Part shown: piece after piece, positions 58,261 to 64,000 of the stretch
Numbering within the stretch: position 1 is the stretch's first letter
Layout: the number at the start of each line of letters is the position of its first letter
NCBI GenBank assembly: GCA_025677815.1
Contig: JAIXMP010000039.1
Coordinates: 1 to 64,000 of the forward strand
Origin: Phascolomyces articulosus
Lineage: Eukaryota; Mucoromycota; Mucoromycetes; Mucorales; Lichtheimiaceae
Direction of reading: 5' to 3'
DNA length: 64,000 bases
Translations under genes and position numbers: made by a program
The notes under the pieces: model-generated
Told to the model about the DNA's origin: nothing
The model's input: only the letters and a program-made list of their open reading frames with translations
The model's database searches: none

Positions 58261-59502
58261 AGTGTCATCTATATATAATAAGTAATGTATTTATTAGCAT
58301 AGACTGCTTTCTTCTACTCTATCTGTATTTTATATAAACAATGTGTCACATCATTAAAAAGTATTATATTATATATTCAACATATATTGTTACGCTTCTA
58401 CCCGTTGGGTTACTGATTTAGCATGTAGTAGTAGTACTACTACTTGTACTTGGCGTCATCTATCTATCGTAGAAAATGGATATACATATTAAATACGCCA
58501 AGTTCGATAGGAATAAACGAATGGGATGTATTGTATATGTGATTTGTTTATATGACAAAGCTGAGCAAGAAAGGTCCCTGATTCTATTTTTTTTTGTTTT
58601 ATTGCTCAGCTAACAACTAGTAAGTATTATATAGTGGCATGTTCTTGGTACCCGGAATGATGTTTGACAACTTATTACTAAGTCCCCTTTATAGATAGAA
58701 TACAAACAGGATATTATTCTGGATAATAGGCGTTGTTTTTTTATGTATGCAAATGTATATTAATATGTTATGTAGGAAGATGGCGTCAAATAGAAATTTT
58801 TAAAAACACAGCACCGATTTTTATTTATTTGACAACTTTTTCATTTCTACCTCTTTTATATGAATATACTCTCTATAAAGTTGACCAAGAAGAGAGAAGG
58901 TGCATCTATCATAGCGCAACTAGTATATAATATAAATATTTTATAATCAAGCAGTGTACAAGAAGTGCATATTACACAATCTTTCATTGTTCATCCACTC
59001 TTTGGATCATGAGTTTCGGTACTATGCTAAAAATAATAAAGGCATAAACAAACCGTCATCTGTCTCAACTTCTCACTCCCTTTTTTATTCTTGCTCCCTT
59101 TTTCTTATATAATTTTTTTTTCGCGCTCACTCTTTTTCTTTTTCTTCTTTTTTTCTTGCTTTTTTTCTTCTTATTCATATTCTTCTTCTTTTTTCATTTA
59201 CCTCAATCAACATATTATATACACGATCTTTTTATCTGTTCCATATTTATACGTGTAAGTTACTGGATAAATCCCGGATTTTTTCATCCACATATATATT
59301 CAGAAAGAGATATATAAGATAAGATAAAGGGAAGAGAGAAAAAAACTAAAACAATAATGACATATATTAATACTACTACTCTTATGATCGATGACGATCA
59401 GAGTGCACAGCATCCCTATAGATATATTTAAATATATATACATTATACATATACCCCCATATCTTTTGTTCGACATCCATACTCCAACACTTTTTATATA
59501 TC
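58261..59502. other. 1.2-kb spacer with hairpin cluster
   Basis: The 3' flank of the F-box gene and 5' flank of the CYSTM-like gene. Three inverted repeats at 58427-58622 are described separately. A 65-codon frame at 58733-58930 is not credible. CT-rich runs precede the downstream gene (59095-59185). Nothing else is supported. Confidence 0.45.
58427..58622. repeat. Cluster of three inverted repeats (hairpin potential)
   Basis: Within about 200 bases lie an 18-bp perfect palindrome AGTAGTAGTACTACTACT (about 58427-58444), the pair ACTTGGCGT...ACGCCAAGT (58449-58457 and 58495-58503), and AGCTGAGCAA...TTGCTCAGCT (58560-58569 and 58602-58611). Each could form a stem. The third pair is 10/10 bp with a loop of 32 nt. 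They may be MITE debris, a small RNA precursor or a terminator structure. Orientation is undetermined. Confidence 0.6.
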
Positions 59503-60042
59503 ATGTCACTACCACCGATGAATGCAGCTTATAATGGAGGAGGTACAATAATGACACCTGCAGCAACACCTTATTATCCATCAGCAGCACAACCAGTGCC
59601 ATACGCCACACCAGCAGGTAATAATAAAAATGATAATAATAATAATAAAACAATAACAACAACAACAAACTTGATTTATTTTGAAATGGGAAACATATAA
59701 ATAATTCATAATCTTATTGTTATTTTTATATTCCCAAAAACAATCGTCTAATGTAAAGCCGTTCCTCCGATGATGGGGACACAACCTGGTACTGTGCCAC
59801 CAATGCCTATGGGACAACCCTATCCGCCTCCACCCCCTCCTCCACCATATTATGGCTATGGGGCTGGTTGTTGTGATCATCCACATGGATGTTGTTGTGG
59901 CATGTAAGTGGTTTTAAATCAATGAAGAGTATATGATTCATTCAAGTGTAGATTATTATTGAGTTACTAATTACTGGTTTATTATAATAGATTGGCCGCA
60001 CTATGTCTATTTTGTTGTTGTGAAGAATGTTGTTGCTGTTAA
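59503..60042 (+). CDS. CYSTM-like small protein with Cys-rich C-terminal tail
   Basis: About 105 residues from three exons: MSLPPMNAAYNGGGTIMTPA (59503), a Pro/Gly/Met-rich middle (PPMMGTQPGTVPPMPMGQPY, PPPPPPPPYYGYGAG) and GCCDHPHGCCCGI-LAALCLF with CCCEECCCC to the stop at 60042. Pro-rich N-terminus plus a hydrophobic, Cys-dense C-terminal helix is the layout of cysteine-rich transmembrane module (CYSTM) proteins, which are tail-anchored and often stress-linked in yeast and plants. The Cys cluster could be palmitoylated. Introns are at 59619-59759 and 59903-59990, approximately. Low sequence complexity keeps the family assignment moderate. A minus-strand frame across it is the antisense shadow. 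Confidence 0.65.
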
Positions 60043-60370
60043 AATACTAGTCCTATCCTGTATGGTTTTTTTTTCTTTGATAAAAAACCGAATTCTCTCT
60101 TTTTTTTTGATGTCGTATGAAAAAAATAATAATAGAAGACCATTATTTCATTTATTTAATAAATAATAATAGTAATCAGCACCTTTAAAGATTAAAAAAA
60201 GAACCATTCTGTCTTTTATTTTGCACACCTTCATTTTGATTGGCTAAGAACTAAGGTGAAATGTGGAAGGTGAAAAATCAAATTTTAGTGGTGCATTTTG
60301 CTTTTTATATAGAGTTTTTTTTCTTTCTTTTACTTCATACACTTACTCACACTTACCATTTTATTTTTCA
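60043..60370. other. Spacer before SNW1/PRP45
   Basis: A 328-bp flank of AT-rich sequence with an AT-trinucleotide cluster at 60127-60170 and T/CT runs before the next start codon. No gene. Confidence 0.4.
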
Positions 60371-62647
60371 ATGGCGACTCTTTCAAGGTAAAGAAAAAAA
60401 AATCATTAATATAGAGTTCATTGTATTGATTTAAATGGATTATATATAAATATATATATCCATGAATCCTTTTCATTTTTATTTAGTTTATTGCCCAAAC
60501 CTCGCCATGCCGTTCAATCATCACCTTCCACCTCCACCCCTCAATATGAACAACGAGTCAATCAATTAGTTACCACCCGTAGTGCCGATCGCATTCCTCC
60601 CTATGGAAAACGTAAAAGTTATCGACCACGCACACCTGAAGATTTTGGCAATGGAGGCGCATTTCCAGAAATTCATATTGCACAATATCCATTGGACATG
60701 GGTCGTAAAAAGGAGAGTCGACAAACCGAACGTAGTGGTGGAGCATTAACACTTCAAGTCGAAGCCGATGGCAGTGTCAAATACGATCAAATTGCTCGTC
60801 AAGGTCATGGGGATGATCGTATTGTTCATACCTCACTCAAGGACATGGTACCTCTCAAAGAACGTCGAGATGTCGATGTGGAAAAGATTGCCATGGATCG
60901 ACCTAGCGAAGAAGAAGTCATGAGTGTTGCTGAAAAGACCAAAGCCGCCTTGGAACGTATTGTAAATACCAAAATTGCCGCTGCTCAACCCAACAATGTG
61001 GTCAAAACTAGTGGTGGTACTAACAAGGATCCTACTTATATTCGTTATACACCTGCTTCCAATGCAGGCAATGATAAATTCAATGGAGGTGCTAAGCAAC
61101 GTATTATTCGAATGGTCGATGCACCTAGCGATCCTATGGAGCCACCAAGTCATAAACACAAAAAGATTCCTCGTGGACCTCCTTCTCCTCCTGCACCAGT
61201 GATGCATTCACCACCTCGTAAAGTGACGGCCAAGGAACAAGCAGAATGGGTTATCCCACCTTGTATTTCAAATTGGAAAAACACAAAAGGTTATACCATT
61301 CCATTGGATAAACGATTGGCTGCTGATGGTCGTGGACTTCAAGAAGTTACTATTAATGATAACTTTGCCAAGTTTTCTGAAGCTTTGTATGCTGCTGATC
61401 GTCATGCTCGAGAGGAAGTACGACAGAGAAATTTGATGCAACAAAAACTCGCACAAAAGCAAAAGGATGCAGAGGAAGAGAAGTTACGAGAATTGGCACA
61501 AAAAGCACGCGAAGAAAGGTTTGTGATTTTTTTTGTTTATTTGTGTGTGTGTGTGTGTGTGTGGATTTGAAGATTTATGGAGTGTCTCTATATGAGAAGT
61601 TCATTTTCAAAATGTCAGTTGTTAATGTTTCTTTTTTGACATATAATAGAGCGGGTCTCAAACCCTCATCTTCTACTGCAGCAGGTGGTTCAAGTGCTGC
61701 TCCTCCATCCAATCGACCTACAGCAGCATCATTGATGCCAGATTATGACTCCACAGATGAATCCGGTTCAGGATCTGGAAGTGAAAGTGAGGAAGAAACT
61801 TCAAGACGAAGAAAGGATAGTGATGAAGAGGATGATCAAGCTGCACGTGAACGTGATCGATTGCGACGAGATAGACAAAAGCAAAGAGAACGTGAATTAC
61901 GTATGAGTCGAATGGGTACAGAAGCTAAGGCTAAACATCTTGCTCGGTAAGTTTTTAAAATTTCAAGTTATTATACTTTTTTTTTTGGATAGTTATTTAT
62001 CATATATCCCTATATCTTTATATTTTATATATAGTGAACAAGGACGTGATATTTCTGAAAAGATTGCATTAGGTTTGGCCAAACCATCTATGAGTAAGGA
62101 TAGTATGTTTGATGCTCGATTATTCAATCAATCTCAAGGTATTAGTTCAGGTTTCAAGGATGATGAATGTAAGTATCCATGATAAATTTCTATTTATCTC
62201 TAATATATGTGTGGAAGGGGCGATTACATGCATTTCATATACTAATTAAAAACCAATTGCTGTTTGGTATGTGGATGGATTTCAATAGCTTATAGTTTAT
62301 ACGATAAACCATTGTTCAACCAAACCTCCTCTTCGATTTATCGATTCCGTGGTAACCAAGATTCAGATATTTTGGGAGAGTCTGAAGCTGCCGATTTGGA
62401 AAAGAGTATTCAACAAGACAAATTTGGTATGCGTAAAGGATTCTCAGGAGCTGATGGTGGAAGTGGTGGTGCTGGTTCAAGTAGTGGACCTGTTGAATTT
62501 GAAAAAGAAACTTTGGGTGGCCGTTCAGCAGCACCCAAAGAAGATGTCTTTGGTTTGGATACCTTCTTGAATAAGGCTAAAAAGGGTAAAAGACGAGCTT
62601 CCGATGATGAAGATGAAGGGGATCGCAAAGGAAAGAGAAGAGCTTAA
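60371..62647 (+). CDS. PRP45: SNW1/SKIP/Prp45 splicing and transcription cofactor
   Basis: Spliceosome NTC-associated protein that also acts as a transcription coregulator in animals. Five exons; the ATG exon (60371-60387, MATLS) joins SLLPKPRHAV. About 590 residues. The SNW core is intact: GALTLQVEADGSVKYDQIAR, ERRDVDVEKIAMDRPSEEEV, PTYIRYTPA, MEPPSHKHKKIPRGPPSPPA, and the signature WVIPPCISNWKNTKGYTIPL then DKRLAADGRGLQEVTINDNF. The C-terminus has coiled-coil charged repeats (REEVRQRNLMQQKLAQKQKD), EQGRDISEKIALGL, FNQSQGISSGF, YSLYDKPLFNQ and IYRFRGNQDSD, followed by KKGKRRASDDEDEGD. A GT repeat (61543-61562) lies in the intron after KAREER. Matches the full-length (not truncated yeast) form. 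Confidence 0.95.
61543..61562 (+). repeat. GT dinucleotide repeat in PRP45 intron
   Basis: Ten GT units in the intron immediately after the exon ending at about 61518. Simple repeat, probably neutral. Confidence 0.75.
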
Positions 62648-63212
62648 ATATAATAAAGAAGCAAGGTCCATCAGTTCTTTATTATTATTCATATATAATT
62701 TTCAATTCATATCAAAACTCTCTATTTATAAATATTGGCATATCTTTTTTTTTTACTCTTTACATAACCAAAATCATTTTTTTTTCATTATAATAAAAAA
62801 AAGTTCCATCATATGAATCAAAAAAGTGTCATTGATATTTTAAAGTTATTTAGTTTGAGTAACTATTATGGACGGATAATTTATAGAAAACAGATTATAA
62901 GAAAGAAGAAGTTTATGTACTATATATATAATTTAAAAAAACACAGTTGTTCCTGGTATAGAATAGGTATGAGTAAGTGGATGGGATGGGGAAATTTTTT
63001 TTTAAAAAAAGAAATACAAAGAAGGGATATAGTGGAATATATAATAACAATAAAATAAAGGTGTAGAATAGATAAAATGCGAAGGAAAAAATAACATTAG
63101 ATTATTAATTATATGATTATGATTAGCAGTAATTAATAAATGATTGGGAGGGGATAAGCATGAGTAAACAAGAAGCAAAGAAGGAGTATATAAACAATAA
63201 TGAATAAAAGGT
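62648..63212. other. Convergent spacer, PRP45 / DAGK-like
   Basis: A 565-bp AT-rich spacer with several A and T runs. Frames of 70-83 codons at 62604-63253 have no motif and low complexity. Nothing supported. Confidence 0.4.
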
Positions 63213-64000
63213 TTAGTGTAACGTGTTAGAGGCAGAAGATGAGGCATGCTCATCTAGGACCAAGCGACCTGTACTCTTCTCGTCACTTCGGCCTAATGTC
63301 CAAATCTGTGCAAACCGATTAAACTTGAGTGATTTTGGATCTTTTATGATATAAAATTCACCATCGCACATGATACAAATCACATTATCACGTTCATATT
63401 GATTCATGCGTCGTCGTTGATGTTGTTGTCTAAGTTTATTTTTTATGCTGGTGTTATCTGAGGAATTGTATGATACAGGTGGACGAAAGAGAATCTCAAA
63501 AGGCGTAGCAAATTGACCAATACGTGATACATGCTGTCGAATATTCGCAAGTTTCTTGAAATAACTAAACAAATTATGAATGACCATGATTTCCATTCTA
63601 CCATCATTGGCACGCTGCGGATTCCATGTAGCAGGATCAGTAGGTCCTGAACGATTGTGTACGGATTCCAAACCAGACTTTGCTTCACCCCATAGGTCTA
63701 CCTCGCGACCCCAGATATGTGGAATATTTTGAATCACGAAATCAATTGGATGTTTGGTCATGTGGGGTAAAGTCGCGGAAACGTCGCCGTTTTCACCATT
63801 TGTATTATTACCATGAGGTTGGTTTTCATCTAGTTCGTCTCGTTGTCTCCATGGTGGATTTGGGAATTGTAATACAGGTTCACCTTGCTGTAATATTTTA
63901 TCAATAAAACTAGTAACAGGAGGGAATTTACGCCAAAAGACCCATTTGGCACTTTCGATGGTATAAACAAGAATATTGGCCAAACGATTACCAGCACGAT
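63213..64000 (-). CDS. Diacylglycerol-kinase accessory-domain protein, 5' end beyond window
   Basis: The reading frame enters at 64000 without a start (RAGNRLANILVYTIESAKWV) and stops at 63213: 262 residues of C-terminal sequence. The order of motifs IQNIPHIWGREVDLWGEAKS, ANDGRMEIMVIHNLFSYFK, and VICIMCDGEFYIIKDPKSLK follows the diacylglycerol kinase accessory domain (NIPxYxxGxxLWG, DGxLEVVxV, CMDGEPW type), which pairs with the DGK catalytic domain that would lie just outside the window. An insert rich in Asn/Gly (NNTNGENGD) and a basic segment (KNKLRQQHQRRRMNQYERD) interrupt the domain. Homology is by motif order, so confidence is moderate; a ceramide/sphingosine kinase relative is possible. 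If correct, the gene phosphorylates DAG to phosphatidic acid. Confidence 0.6.
   Translation of the reverse strand, partial: RAGNRLANILVYTIESAKWVFWRKFPPVTSFIDKILQQGEPVLQFPNPPWRQRDELDENQPHGNNTNGENGDVSATLPHMTKHPIDFVIQNIPHIWGREVDLWGEAKSGLESVHNRSGPTDPATWNPQRANDGRMEIMVIHNLFSYFKKLANIRQHVSRIGQFATPFEILFRPPVSYNSSDNTSIKNKLRQQHQRRRMNQYERDNVICIMCDGEFYIIKDPKSLKFNRFAQIWTLGRSDEKSTGRLVLDEHASSSASNTLH

Overview
The window is nuclear DNA of a filamentous fungus, most likely a mucoralean (Mucoromycota; an Absidia/Cunninghamella/Lichtheimia-like lineage). The case rests on many short GT-AG introns, AT-rich spacers full of homopolymers and microsatellites, single-gene transcription units, and protein content typical of early-diverging fungi: UPF0658 membrane protein, RIM2-type carrier, YABBY/HMG-like miniprotein, GID1, and a BRCA1/BARD1-like protein that the usual yeasts lack. 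There are no operons, no CRISPR array and no rRNA, and I saw no convincing tRNA.

Layout. 0-13 kb: DUF2828/vWA protein (-, runs off the left edge), UPF0658 Golgi membrane protein (+), dihydrofolate reductase (-), Ariadne RBR ubiquitin ligase (-), class III aminotransferase (-) divergent from eIF3h (+). 13-18.5 kb: a gene-poor stretch holding relics: a badly broken minus-strand gene whose last readable part looks like the RuvC-I segment of a TnpB/Fanzor-type nuclease, a ~0.56 kb MITE-like insert inside it, and a plus-strand carrier-protein (PKS/NRPS) remnant. 18.6-25.2 kb: vigilin-type multi-KH protein (+), MET2-like homoserine acetyltransferase (+), ribosomal protein uS19/RPS15 (-). 25.2-29.2 kb: AT-rich spacer with an ornithine decarboxylase pseudogene. 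29.2-37 kb: CDC20 (+), C2H2 zinc-finger factor (-), ALG10 glucosyltransferase (+, with an apparent GC-AG intron). 37-39 kb: Kelch-repeat remnant. 39-49.2 kb: methyltransferase (+), BUD31 (-), RIM2-like mitochondrial carrier (+), YABBY/HMG-like miniprotein with a 15-nt microexon (-), GID1/RanBPM (+). 49.3-64 kb: BRCA1/BARD1-like RING-RanBP2-BRCT protein (+), FAD synthetase (+), adenine phosphoribosyltransferase (-), F-box protein (+), CYSTM-like cysteine-tail protein (+), SNW1/PRP45 (+), and a partial diacylglycerol-kinase-like protein (-).

The genes are mostly unrelated housekeeping functions. Loose themes are ubiquitin ligation and cell cycle (Ariadne, CDC20, GID1, BRCA1/BARD1-like, F-box), splicing (BUD31, SNW1), translation (eIF3h, uS19, vigilin) and nucleotide, cofactor or amino-acid metabolism (DHFR, FAD1, APRT, MET2, aminotransferase). 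The points most worth follow-up are the BRCA1/BARD1-like gene, the TnpB/Fanzor-like relic with its nested MITE, the microexon gene, the GC-AG intron in ALG10 and a cluster of hairpins at 58.4-58.6 kb. All identifications come from reading translated sequence and recalled family motifs; no database search was run.
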